The notes under the pieces: generated by a model
What the model saw: only the letters and a program-made list of their open reading frames with translations
Database searches by the model: none
Told to the model about the DNA's origin: nothing
Position numbers and translations under genes: made by a program
Part shown: positions 39,603 through 50,147 of the stretch, one piece after another
Numbering within the stretch: position 1 is the first letter of the stretch
Layout: every line of letters starts with the position of its first letter
Assembly: GCF_000002985.6 (NCBI RefSeq)
Contig: NC_003284.9
Span: 6,138,001 to 6,202,000 of the forward strand
Direction of reading: 5' to 3'
DNA: 64,000 nt
Source of the DNA: Caenorhabditis elegans
Taxonomy: Eukaryota > Nematoda > Chromadorea > Rhabditida > Rhabditidae

Positions 39603-40743
39603 ATGTTCCAAAACATAATCGATAACCTATTTTATGAGGAGGTGCCTGCCTTTCGGTCATTGCCACCTCATTCAGTTGACCTAGTTTACGACATTCATTC
39701 TTGCTGCTCTTTTCCCCCTACCAGACAACTGTTCTCTTTATTTTTTTTTGAGGAGACTTTTGCTAAATGGCGGAACTACTGCTATCAAAAATTAAATTTG
39801 ATCGTAAGTTGAATGAAATTATAAAATTCAAAATCAAAGCATATTTTAGAGATTTTGAAACTGGCAACATATGTAAGACTTGCTTTTGAACACGCAGTAA
39901 TCGGATCGGGATTCATCAAACAATCAACACTGAATAAAAATGCTTGAAAATATCGATTGTTCCTTTAACAAGTTCAAATTGATAGCGAGTGGGGAATCCA
40001 TGTCGAAGTCTGCAATAGCAAACAATATTAAGTGTCTTACAAGGCTCCTTCTTGATTTGTCACCTGAATTGAATGAACAAACTTCTTTAAGACATCTTTT
40101 TACGGAATCAGTGTTTCTTGAGGTAATCGTACCGACGTTGTGTTTTTAAAACACAAAACCTTGCAGGCAAATATTGTTGCCTCTGAACTTCTGATGAAAT
40201 ACGTGAAATAGTGTTGCCCAATCCAACCGAAAAAAACGAGAATATGCTTTTATCGTTGTGCCAAAAAGACTCAGCTTACTATATTAGTTCGGTGAGTAGT
40301 CAATTAAACAACAATACTCATAATGCATTATATATCATTAAGAGAATTGTGTGTCACCTTAAAGAATTTAAAATTAACCCATTTATTACATGATTGGAGG
40401 AAAATTGTCTCAAATCGAAAACAACACTTGAGTGGTGGAGATCTACACTTGTAAAGTTGCAGTCAAATCTGGTGAGGTTTCAATGTTGAAAAATATACAG
40501 AATGCATTTTTTGCAGAAATTTACAGAATGCCTCATTACGAAAATGACACAGGATTGTGATTCAGACTCAATTGACCTGATCGATAAGAATAGTTTTGAA
40601 ATAGAAACAATTCTGTCTGAAATTCGAGAAGATTTCATAATCAAGGATGGGTACTGGTGTGAGATTCAAAAACTCGGAATCTGTTTTTTCAAATCTTATT
40701 CAAAACAAATCCTCAAATCGCAGATGCTGTCAAAGATATGTTA
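39603..40743 (+). pseudogene. Decayed multi-exon gene of unknown function inside the array
   Basis: A coding-like trail runs through several frames. From an ATG at 39,603 a 67-codon piece (MFQNIIDNLFYEEVPAF at its start) reaches a donor at 39,803. After the second AG at 39,850 it continues as ILKLATYVRLAFEHAV. Near 39,930-39,940, in an A run, the frame must shift to continue as LENIDCSFNKFKLIAS to a donor after 40,119. After the acceptor at about 40,165 (ANIVASELL) another shift near 40,195 is needed to go on as DEIREIVLPNPTEKNEN. An in-frame TGA at 40,391 interrupts it before LEENCLKSKTTLEWW, a donor after CTG near 40,471, and a final exon from about 40,517 to the stop at 40,743. Two frameshifts and one stop argue for a pseudogene. 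The protein is not related to its neighbours and I do not recognise it. A functional gene with odd splicing is the alternative. Confidence 0.5.
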
Positions 40744-41375
40744 AGCTAAATATTAAGTAATAAGCCTATAGTTTGACATTTACAAAATTTCGGCTAATTG
40801 AAACTATCGAGAGAGGTTAAATGGGTTTTCACAAATGATCAATACTTGCGAATGAGTATGAATAAATTGTTTGGCTCATTCCAATTGTTAATAAATGTTT
40901 CTATCGACTTATTAAGACTTATTTTAGTAACATGAAAAATATAACTTTTCAACATTCCCACATTTTCAAAACAAGGGGTTTCCTGTGAAGTTACAACATT
41001 AAATCACAAAATGTAGATGATCACTTCGATCATTGAAATAGTTTAAAATGATCAAAAAGATATAAAGATAATGTATGGTGTCATCCATAAAATAATGGTT
41101 CATTGATACATGGACTTTCGCTTTTGTTCTATTCATCTGTGAAGATATGAAAAAGAATCAACAAAATGCGAAGTAAATAGAAAAGATATAATCTGTTCAG
41201 ATGCAACCGGCTTTTTCGGGAAATGACCTCCTAATGAACTATGCTTCTATCAGTGACTTTCTATCACTTCTTCTCAATAGATCGGCCTTTTGATTCTCAT
41301 TCAATATAGGTCAGTGAGAGGAGAGGGTGAATTAGTTAAACGCAATTTGTTCAATTTTGTGTTTATTCGTACTGT
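40744..41375 (+). promoter_or_regulatory. Upstream region of member C, duplicated in front of member D
   Basis: The block around 41,193-41,275 recurs at about 42,500-42,580 before member D. Shared parts include TTTTCGGGAAATGACC and AATGAACTATGCTTCTATCA. Both carry CTATC (GATA-type) motifs. Since flanking DNA diverges faster, the shared block marks either the duplication unit or a kept promoter. Confidence 0.5.
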
Positions 41376-42035
41376 ATGCTTACCAGAATGAGAAAACTTC
41401 AACAAACTATTTTCCTTGGCTCACTTGCTACGGTTGTGTATACATGTATACCTACTCAAAATGTTGATCGTACGTTTTCAACTTTTTAAGTTTAATATAT
41501 CCATTGTAATATTTAAGCTGTGACAACTACAACAGTTGCGACAACAACCACAACTGTCACTGAACCTCCATTCCGTTAGTTTTACGGGAAAAATTAGTTT
41601 TAATTCAGTTTTTATAGCCTGTAATGTTTGCCAGAAAGTATATGACACTGCCTGTATGGGTTTTGGAATACCAAATCTACTAACAGGATGCCCTACAGCA
41701 GCGGAAGCTGGTATTGAATACGCCTTAGGAGCAGTTATCGCATTGTTTCCTTTTGTACCAGCTGGCGCATGCAGGTGAGTTATCTGAATCTAAACTTTAG
41801 CACATTAGTATAAAACGGAAGAAAACACAATTTTATTTTTAGTACCGTAGTTGTATGCCCACCAACAACAACTCTGCAGTACATAACTTTTGGAATTCAA
41901 ACTCCGGGACCTTCTCCAGCTGTTGCGTGGTGTGAAGAGAGTGGCCCTGATGCTGGCACATGGTACACTGGAGCCAGTTTTCTATTTCGAGTAGAACTTG
42001 CATCTCTCGCTTGTTTGCCAATTATCCCTGGATAA
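41376..42035 (+). CDS. Array member C: small secreted 8-Cys protein (twin of D)
   Basis: Four exons (41376-41469, 41518-41574, 41618-41774, 41843-42035) encode 166 residues. The signal exon (MLTRMRKLQQTIFLGSLATV) ends in CIPTQNVD. The Thr linker is short: VTTTTVATTTTTVTEPPF. The Cys domain runs CNVCQKVYDTACMGFGI, GCPTAAEAG, PAGACS, then VCPPTTTLQ, AWCEESGPDAG and LACLPIIPG. Relative to other members the WCP tryptophan is replaced (TGCPTA). It lies 0.6 kb upstream of its near copy D, with which it shares promoter, coding and 3' sequences. The 3' region has GATAAA near 42,168 in place of AATAAA. Confidence 0.88.
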
Positions 42036-42672
42036 TCAATATTTTGTGATACTTTACTTCTGATTACTATAATCACAACTGTATAAAATAACGATAACAG
42101 TAATAACAAAACAAGTGCCAATAATAATAGTTTTACTAACAAATTTGATCAAATCAAGGAAACGAGTGATAAAACTTTATGAGTGGATGTTTAATTACAA
42201 AAACATTTGAACAACTACTCAAATAATTGTAGAGATGTTGTTAAAATGGTCAATCAGGCTGATTGAGTTCGAGAACCTTTGCGTTTTTATTTTCGTCAAA
42301 GTAGAATGATGTTAGCTAGGTCGGTAAAATTGAAGATTTTTGAAAGTTCAAACTAATCAGCAGTTGAAAAAGACATTTTATTATATTAAGCAGAAGTTGA
42401 TTTCAGGCAAGTTAAAACTACAGCGTATAAAAACATTAAAGTTTCTGTGGATATGGAAAAAAATCAACTTTACGCAAAGAGATTAAAAAAGATAGAAGCT
42501 GTTCAGATGTAACCGACATTTTCGGGAAATGACCTTCTAATGAACTATGCTTCTATCAGAGACTTTCTCTCCCCTCTCATCACTTGGACATCCGTTTGAT
42601 TTAATTTCAACACAGGTCAGTGAATTCACAAATTGAACATAATTCGTTTAATTCAGTGTTTATTTGCACTGT

Positions 42673-43327
42673 ATGCTTACCAGAATGAGAAAACTTCAAC
42701 AAACTATTTTCCTTGGCTCACTTGCTACAGTTGTGTATACATGTATACCTACTCAAAATGTTGATCGTAAGTTCAATTTTTCAAAATGTTAAATACATAG
42801 TAGACTTTTAGCTGTAACGACTACAACGGTAGCAACGACAACCACAACTGTCACTGAGCCTCCATTTCGTGAGTTTTATGAGAAAATATAATTTTAATGT
42901 TAATCTTTTCTAGCTTGTAATGTTTGTCAAAAAGTATATGATCCCGCTTGTATGGGTTTCGGAATACCTACCCTGCTTACTGGATGCCCTACAGCAGCGG
43001 AAGCTGGTATTGAATACGCCCTGGGAGCTGTTCTCGCATTGTTTCCGTTTGTACCAGCTGGCTCGTGCAGGTTAGTTCTCTGAAACAAAACTTCGATACT
43101 AGAGTACAGATTGTAAGACCACCTGTAATTTCAGTACCATAGTTGTATGCCCACCAACAACAACTCTGCAGTACATACTGTTTGGGACCACATTACCGGG
43201 ACCATCTCCGGCAGTTGCGTGGTGTGAAGAGACTGGACCTGACGCTGGTAAATGGTACACTGGAGTCAGTTGGCTATTAAGATTTGAACTTGCATCTCTT
43301 GCATGTCTGCCAATCATTCCCGGATAA
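42673..43327 (+). CDS. Array member D: tandem twin of member C
   Basis: Four exons (42673-42766, 42812-42868, 42914-43070, 43135-43327) have exactly the same exon lengths as C and also give 166 residues. The signal exon differs from C by a single silent-looking base. Differences cluster in the last two exons (for example CMGFGIPTLLTG, and LFGTTLPGPSP in place of TFGIQTPGPSP). The linker, cysteine pattern and stop context are the same. This is a recent tandem duplicate that has kept an intact frame. AATAAA at 43,412-43,417. Confidence 0.88.
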
Positions 43328-43577
43328 CCCGTATCTTACTTGATAAATAATCATAATAACCATAATAATAATATTTTTACTAACAATTCTGATTAAATCA
43401 ATGAAACGAGTAATAAAATTTTATGAGCGGATGTTTAATTCACAACAAAAGTCTGTTAAAATAATTGCCCACATCTTTAAACATTTTTTGTTTGAAATAA
43501 TATAATTTCAGGAATAAAAGACTCGCATCCATGCATATGTATTGAAAATTTTAAAACGTTTAAACACGTTAGCAGTT

Positions 43578-43715
43578 TGAGATAAGTTTTCAATTGAATC
43601 GCAATTGTTTTCAAGCAGTAAATTTCAAAAATTAAAACTAAAATTTTAACTTTTAAATCTAACGTGTTTTATTTACTGCGTGAAAACAATTGCGCTTCAA
43701 TTGAAAACTAATCTA
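43578..43715. repeat. Fold-back (inverted repeat) element downstream of member D
   Basis: Arms at about 43,578-43,623 and 43,671-43,715 are imperfect reverse complements, sharing TTTTCAATTGAA, GCAATTGTTTTCA and GCAGTAAAT, with a 47-base AT-rich loop. It looks like a small palindromic MITE-type repeat between array members D and E. Confidence 0.75.
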
Positions 43716-44103
43716 AATAGTTACTGAAAATATAGACAACAGTTTTAAGAAATTACCAGGTGAAAAAAGTTTCATTTTACTGAGCAGTTATACTACTTCT
43801 TAAAATATCATCATCAACAGTATTAAACTTTGATTTATATTATGATTTAAATGTATAAAGTACATGATAATGGCGACAAATAGATTTCAGTGGTCATACT
43901 TCCTCATGAATTCTAAATTGAATTATAGGCAAAGCAACTTAATCTTCCAATATATACTTGATTCATCTCTAGAACTACAGATTAGTAGACCGCTTAAAAA
44001 TATACAAATTTGATCAAATTCCTGTTTATATGCCGAACGAAAAAACTGCCTTTCATCTACGGGAATCGTGGAGTCAGCTTTTTTGGACGGAGATCACCTG
44101 TGT

Positions 44104-44110
44104 TATAAAA
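44104..44110 (+). promoter_or_regulatory. Candidate TATA box of array member E
   Basis: TATAAAA lies 63 bases before the first ATG of member E (44,173), embedded in a block that is duplicated upstream of member G, where the same position reads TCTACAAA. Confidence 0.45.
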
Positions 44111-44172
44111 TTGGGAGGCACTGTTTCGACGATTAATCATTTTGATCGTAGGCGTTGCCCGTATATAACAGT

Positions 44173-46290
44173 ATGATCCGAAAATCTGTACTTTTACTAG
44201 TCACTTGGCTGAAAGTATTAGATTCATGTATTCCAACTCAATTTGTTAACAATGGTAAGTTGATTAATCGTACAAGGTCTAATTTTAATTTGAACTATTT
44301 ACTATTGAGAGCATCGGTTAAATTATATTAATTTTTTCGACAAATTTGACTACCATTTCTCATAGTTCACATTAGTTCACATAAACTTGGCACAAGCCAG
44401 TATATTTGTTGGTTTCTTGTAAGAAGCTAGATTTTAAATCATTAAAAATGTGAAAGCCGACAAAGATCGAGCCCCGCTATGTAATACTCACGTTTCGCAC
44501 GCCTATTTTCTATAAACTTATCAATACGTTTATTTCTCTAATAGTATGGTATGGAGACTAAATCGTATAATTTGACTTTGAAAACTAAAATTAATTCAAC
44601 TTAAGAAAAAGGTTTCCAGATGGGTCACTTAACGGCGGTGCTTCTTCGTCTCAAACAACTACCTTACCTGGTTCGGCGACAACTACCACAGGTGAAATTA
44701 TTGATAACTGTGAAATCAGTCTAATGATCTGTTGATACGTGTTTTTATTTCATAGCACTGCAATATCTCCGCGTGGTTTGTACCCTTAATTGAAGAATTG
44801 TGTCGAGTGAAAGCATAGTCCAATACTTCAAACTATTCTAATGTGATGAAAGATCAAATTAAGTCTTATCAATCTTCGCAACGGTCGAGATCTCCTGTAC
44901 GTAGACACAAAAGCCACTTCTAAAACTACGAAAATGATTTTAGACACAGAATGGAATGAGATAAAGCGTTTTTTACTCTCCGTAATGTAAATTGATTCCT
45001 GTTTGTGCGATGAACTTAACACAAACGTTTTTTCCGTCTCAAATTTCGGAGATACCGACTTTTGAGAATAATTTGTTTTTTAAAGAACCAAATCGTTCAC
45101 TTTATAAAATTTAACTAATCAGTGTGATGATCTTTCAATTAATTTTAATTTTCTCTATGTCTAAGTTATTTGAAAGTTGCATACCTACGCAGAATGTTGA
45201 TAGCAGCTGTGAGTTTTTTATTATTATCTAAAAGTTATGTTCGACAGTTCGGTAACTGTCGACAGTACTTTATTATTGAAAAAAATCTCTCGTTCAATAA
45301 CTTTTATGAATCGTTAGAGTAAAAATATAAATTTCTTAACCAAAAAGCACTAACTACAGTAGAAATTTTTTTCAAAATTGATCCCAAAATTTTGAACATA
45401 AAGGTGGAGTACCGAAATTTGAGACTCTGCTTTTTTTGACCCAAAATGATCCAAAACTACCGAATTTTGTAATGAAACGTTCTGAAAATTTCTCAAAAAA
45501 AAGTTATGGTGGTTCAAAGTTTTGAAAAAATGGCCCATTTTTATCTAAAATCTCAAATTTTGGCAACTTTTCAGTGTCGCAGCAGTTGGAACCTAATTTT
45601 TATATAATTATCACTCTTTAACAAATATTGTAGTTTTGGACCAATTTGGGTCTAAAAAAGCAAAGTCTCAGATCTCGGTTCTCCACCTTTGATTATGGCC
45701 AAATTGCCTAACTTTAGAATTTTCGAACTACCGAACATTGTGTTGCATACACTTGTTTAAAAAAAACGATTTTTAGCCGGTAGTACAACAACAACTACAA
45801 CTACTACAACAACTGTTGCAACTACCACAACTACAGTAACTGAACCGCCATTCCGTAAGCTTGTCATTTTTAACTCAGTTTTCTATTAAACAGATTTGCA
45901 GCTTGTAACGCATGTCCCAAAGTTTACGATAATACTTGTCAAGGGTTTGGAATTCCAAATTTGTTACAGTGGTGTCCTACGGCTGCTGAAGCTGGAATAG
46001 AATACACCTTAGGCCTTATTACGGCGATTTTTCCATTTATACCAGCAGGATCATGCGGGTAAGTAATACATTTTTTCACGCGTATTAATATAATGTTTTT
46101 TTGTTACAGCACCGTCATCACTTGCCCATTAACAACTGCTTTGAGAATAAAAATACTGGGGGCTGAGATACCAGCCCCCGTTTTTTATGCTTGGTGCGAA
46201 GAGTCGGGGTCAAGAGCAGGAGTATGGTATACTGGCACAATTCTTACTCCGATAGAGCTTGTTTCATTGGCCTGCAAACCGATTATTTAG
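44173..46290 (+). CDS. Array member E: secreted Thr-rich 8-Cys protein with two possible first exons
   Basis: The conserved body is exon 45777-45854 (Thr linker ending TVTEPPF), 45902-46058 and 46110-46290. Two upstream starts join it in frame. Start 1 uses signal exon 44173-44254 (MIRKSVLLLVTWLKV, then CIPTQFVNN) plus linker exon 44620-44691 (DGSLNGGASSSQTTT), giving 189 residues. Start 2 uses signal exon 45127-45208 (MIFQLILIFSMSKLFES, then CIPTQNVDSS), giving 165 residues. Both end in phase 1. The Cys domain has CNACPKVYDNTCQGFGI, WCPTAAEAG, PAGSCG, TCPLTTALR, AWCEESGSRAG and LACKPII. This could be one gene with alternative promoters, or the remains of two merged genes. AATAAA at 46,340-46,345. 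Confidence 0.8.
45400..45690. repeat. Long fold-back repeat in an intron of array member E
   Basis: The left end AAAGGTGGAGTACCGAAATT (continuing TGAGACTCTGC) and the right end are imperfect reverse complements over about 45 bases; the right end finishes GGTTCTCCACCTTT. Similar sequence occurs near 15,530-15,600 in this window, so it is a dispersed palindromic repeat. It sits between the second signal exon and the Thr exon. Confidence 0.75.
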
Positions 46291-47077
46291 ATGCAAGCCA
46301 AGTATCTAGGATCATAGACCAACTAATAATTTAAACTTTAATAAAATGCATTTAATAATATTAATAATAATTAATAAAAATATTAACGTCTAATGTAAGA
46401 CTTAAAACATATCTCGATGTAATAAAAATGTTCCTATTTTTATAACTGTGTTGTTTTTTCACAATTCATTATCGATGTCCAGGAACCAATTTTTTATTTT
46501 TGAAAAATAAAATGTGATTCAAAAATCAATCATAGTTGAAAATCTGTTTAGTTGTTACGCTCTGATATCCAACTACTGATTGTTCTCTCAAATATGTTAC
46601 GAATGAGAAGAACAGCAAATAAGTTCAAAGGTTTTGATTCAATTTATTAATTTTAAAGTACTTCACAATTAATAATTCAAAATTTAAAATTACCTTAATT
46701 TAGTTTGACCTTTTTAAAATAAAATTCGCAAAAAATGTTCTACTGGAAGGGTTACAGAAATTTTAATTTTATTAAAATCAGTTGCTGCGGACACAAGTTT
46801 TAAATACAATGAGAATATGTCGGTCTTCCACAATCTTGACTTATATCAAGAACTACAGTCTTGAGGACTAAGCAAAAAAATCATACAAGCATTGATTCAA
46901 TTCCTGTTTATACATTGATCTTGGCAAGACGAAAAAAAAAACTGCTTATCATTTACGGGAAATGTGAAATCAGCTTTTTTTCGTGTAAAGATCAAACGTG
47001 TTCTACAAATGGGTGGCAATATTGCCGCGACAGGTCATTTCGAGTGTTCTGCAATAGGCATTTGCCGTTTGAAGCAT
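46291..47077. other. Gap between members E and G
   Basis: Holds the 3' end of E (AATAAA at 46,340) and, from about 46,900, a block homologous to the region just upstream of member E (43,980-44,170). I see no further gene. Confidence 0.45.
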
Positions 47078-48638
47078 ATGTTTCGACAATCTGTATTCAT
47101 TTTGCTAACCTGGATGAAAGTATTGGATTCGTGTATTCCAACACAATTCGTGAACAATGGTAAGGGAGTCAATCGTACAAGATTTAATCCGAAACATTAA
47201 AGGAGAGATTTTGTTTTGAAGTTAGAAATATATACTTGTTTATTACTGTTTCAAAATTCCTGAGAAATGGTTACATATAACCCCAAGAAGAAAAAACAAT
47301 TGTTTATTCTTTTAATACATTTGCGCTTTTTCAAAAATTAACTTGAAAATATATATTGAAGTTTATTCCAACAATGAAAGTTATTGACTTTTCCTTATTC
47401 TTGAAATTTTTGATAATTTTCTGTTAACATACCCGCCGTATGTTTGTGAATTTGTGTCTTGTTTTAACTTTGCTTAGGAAATTTTGTTCAATCAACATAA
47501 TTTAAAAATATGCATACTTTTAAAAAATTCAAGCGGCATTAAATTGAGCTGATTGCAGACTTTTTCCCAAAAATGTATGTACTTTGAAATGAAAACTACC
47601 ACGAGAACTTGCGTATCAACTTTAATCTTACACAGTTACAGTTTAGAACAGCAGTTTTCAGATGGATCATTGAGTGGAAGAACGCCTTCATCATCTCAAA
47701 CGACAACCTTCCCCGCGTCGTTGACCACCACTCCCACTGGTAACTTTTTGATCAAATGATGATAGTTTCCGTTGTACAAAAACTCATATTCCTTATCCGT
47801 TTCCTAAATCAAGGAATAGTGAGAAATGGAAGCATAGTTCAATAATTCAAATTCATTAAGCAAGATAGAAAATTTAATCAAGCGCAATCAATCTTGGCAG
47901 AAGCCAGAAATTCATCAACGTATGTATTGACAAAAAGACCAATGTATTTTTAAACTCTTTATTACTAATTTTTCCATAAATTTCCATTTAATAATTTTCA
48001 TTAAACTAATTTTTTTTCCAAATACTGAATTACTAAAAAGATGCACATTATCTACATAATCAAATTAAATATTTATTGTTATGCAAAAAAAATATTTTTA
48101 GCCGGAGGTCCAACAACAACAACAACTACGACTACAACTACAACTACCACCACAACAACTGTTGCAACTACCACAACCACTGTAACTGAACCACCGTTCC
48201 GTAAGATAATTTTCTTCTTCTATGAAGTTTATTATTGAACATTTTTCAGCTTGTAACGCATGCCCAAAAGTTTATGATACTACTTGTCAAGGATTTGGAA
48301 TTCCAAATTTGTTACAGTGGTGTCCTACGGCTGTTGAAGCTGGAATAGAATATACCTTAGGCCTTATTACGGCGATTTTTCCATTTATACCAGCAGGATC
48401 ATGCGGGTAAGTAATACATTTTTTCACGCGTATTAATATAATGTTTTTTTGTTACAGCACCGTCATCACTTGCCCATTAACAACTGCTTTGAGAATAAAA
48501 ATACTGGGGGCTGAGATACCAGCCCCCGTTTTTTATGCTTGGTGCGAAGAGTCCGGCTCAAGAGCAGGAGTATGGTATACTGGCACAATTCTTACTCCGA
48601 TAGAGCTTGTTTCATTGGCCTGCAAACCGATTATTTAG
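47078..48638 (+). CDS. Array member G: secreted protein with long Thr stalk and 8-Cys domain
   Basis: Five exons (47078-47159, 47662-47739, 48102-48200, 48250-48406, 48458-48638) encode 198 residues. The signal exon (MFRQSVFILLTWMKV, then CIPTQFVNN) and the second exon (DGSLSGRTPSSSQTT) are homologous to start 1 of member E. The third exon is a run of about 16 Thr followed by VATTTTTVTEPPF. The Cys domain has CNACPKVYDTTCQGFGI, WCPTAVEAG, PAGSCG, then TCPLTTALR, AWCEESGSRAG and LACKPII. The last 350 bases are almost identical to member E, including the intron between the two Cys exons. No equivalent of member E's second signal exon was found. An extra last-exon copy lies directly downstream. 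Confidence 0.85.
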
Positions 48639-48711
48639 ATGCAAGCCAAGTATCTAGGATCATATACCAACTAATAATTTAAATGATTTTTATATCAAAA
48701 ATGTTTTTTAG

Positions 48712-48898
48712 AACCGTGATCACTTTCCCACTGACAACCAGTTTGAGGTTCAAATTTCTGGGTTCTGAAATTGCTGCTCCTGTGTTTTTTGCATGGTGCG
48801 AAGAGTCGGGTTCTAATGCTGGAAAATGGTACACACTTTTAACGATACTTCCGGTTGAACTTGTTTCTCTTTCCTGCGTACCACTTTTGTCAGGATAG
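48712..48898 (+). pseudogene. Orphan or alternative last exon of the array family
   Basis: A complete last-exon copy follows an acceptor-like TTTTTTAG and is in the right phase to be joined to exon 48250-48406 in place of 48458-48638. It ends in TAG at 48,896-48,898. It reads TVITFPLTTSLR, then AWCEESGSNAGKWYT, then SLSCVPLLSG. The first family cysteine is replaced by Phe (TFPL for TCPL), so this version would have an odd number of domain cysteines. It may be an alternative 3' exon of member G or a fragment of a lost gene. Confidence 0.5.
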
Positions 48899-50147
48899 AT
48901 ATAATTTCTCATCTAATAATCATACACAGTTGAAGTGTCTGGTACTGCATAAATAATAATTCTAATAAAACTAATAAAAATGAATTAACAATGCTCAATA
49001 TACTGTTTTTAGTTAATAATTTATATTAATTGACCAGATGGAACATTAGATACGCATTGAAAAAACTAATACAAAACGAAGCTTGATCAAATTCTCATTT
49101 TGACCTTTGATTGCCTTATTTAAAATAAGATAATTGCAATAAAAAGTTCGAAAACTGTTGTGAGAGAATTCATTCAAACTAACTTATCAAATAATTGTTA
49201 GATTTAATCTTTGAAAAACTATTGCAATTCACAAAAACTGGATTGGCGCTCGACAAAATTTCATTTCGAGATTGGGCATCGAGTATTTATGCCAAAAATA
49301 AAATCTCCTGAACTTGAGTTTTTTATTTGTATTTCTATTTATTGTTTCAATCAATTATAATCAAAACAACAAAGGTCGGGACCCTCATGAGTCCGACAAG
49401 AACAAGAAAAAATAAACTTGAAGTGAATCGCATCTGAATTATTTATAAATATTCTAGATATATATATATTATTAATTAATACTTAAAAAGAATAATTATG
49501 ATATCATCATTATCAAATATCATGTCAATTTGTATGGATTTTAAAATTAAAAAAAAAACAATAGCTTCAGATTGTGTCTGTTGTTTGCGAACAAAAAGTT
49601 TGAAAATGTGTCTTATGGTTTTTACATTTTGTGAAAGTGAACGAAAGTTTTCATTATTATTGAGATCAAGAAACAAATAATTTATGTGGACTTAGACAAA
49701 GACCGAATGAAACACCATATCACTCATTTGTGAAAGTTCAATGATTTGACAGTTTAACTTAATTTTGGATTGCAACGTAAATTTTGAACACAAATCACCA
49801 ATTTGAGAACTGTGTTTCTCAAGTTTAAGTATGGTTGAACCATTTCTTTTTTTGGTTTGTATCCTAAGCCTAAAATGGACGAAAAAAGGTCACGTAAAAT
49901 TTTCAAAATGGTTGACCATTTTGGGGCAGGTGTACATACAAAATACTAATAAAACATATTCAAAATGACAAAAGTCATAAATTAACTGTATCACGATCGA
50001 ATAAAATTTTATTTTCGTTTAGCTGTTTACCCATGAACAGCTTATCAATTTGGAGAGATCGAGTAATTAGTTTTGATCGAGTTTGTTATGCTGAGATCGA
50101 AAGTAATGATCTACTTTCTTTATTATCACAAGTAACTGAATGGTTTG
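48899..50147. other. Gap between the orphan exon and member I
   Basis: About 1.2 kb of AT-rich sequence with a TA repeat near 49,457. The frame at 49,498-49,680 has no protein features. No gene is supported. Confidence 0.45.

Noticed and set aside
48102-48200. Thr codon repeats as a possible CRISPR-like array or satellite
   Set aside because: The repeats are in frame, end in the conserved TEPPF motif and are bounded by splice sites; they encode protein.
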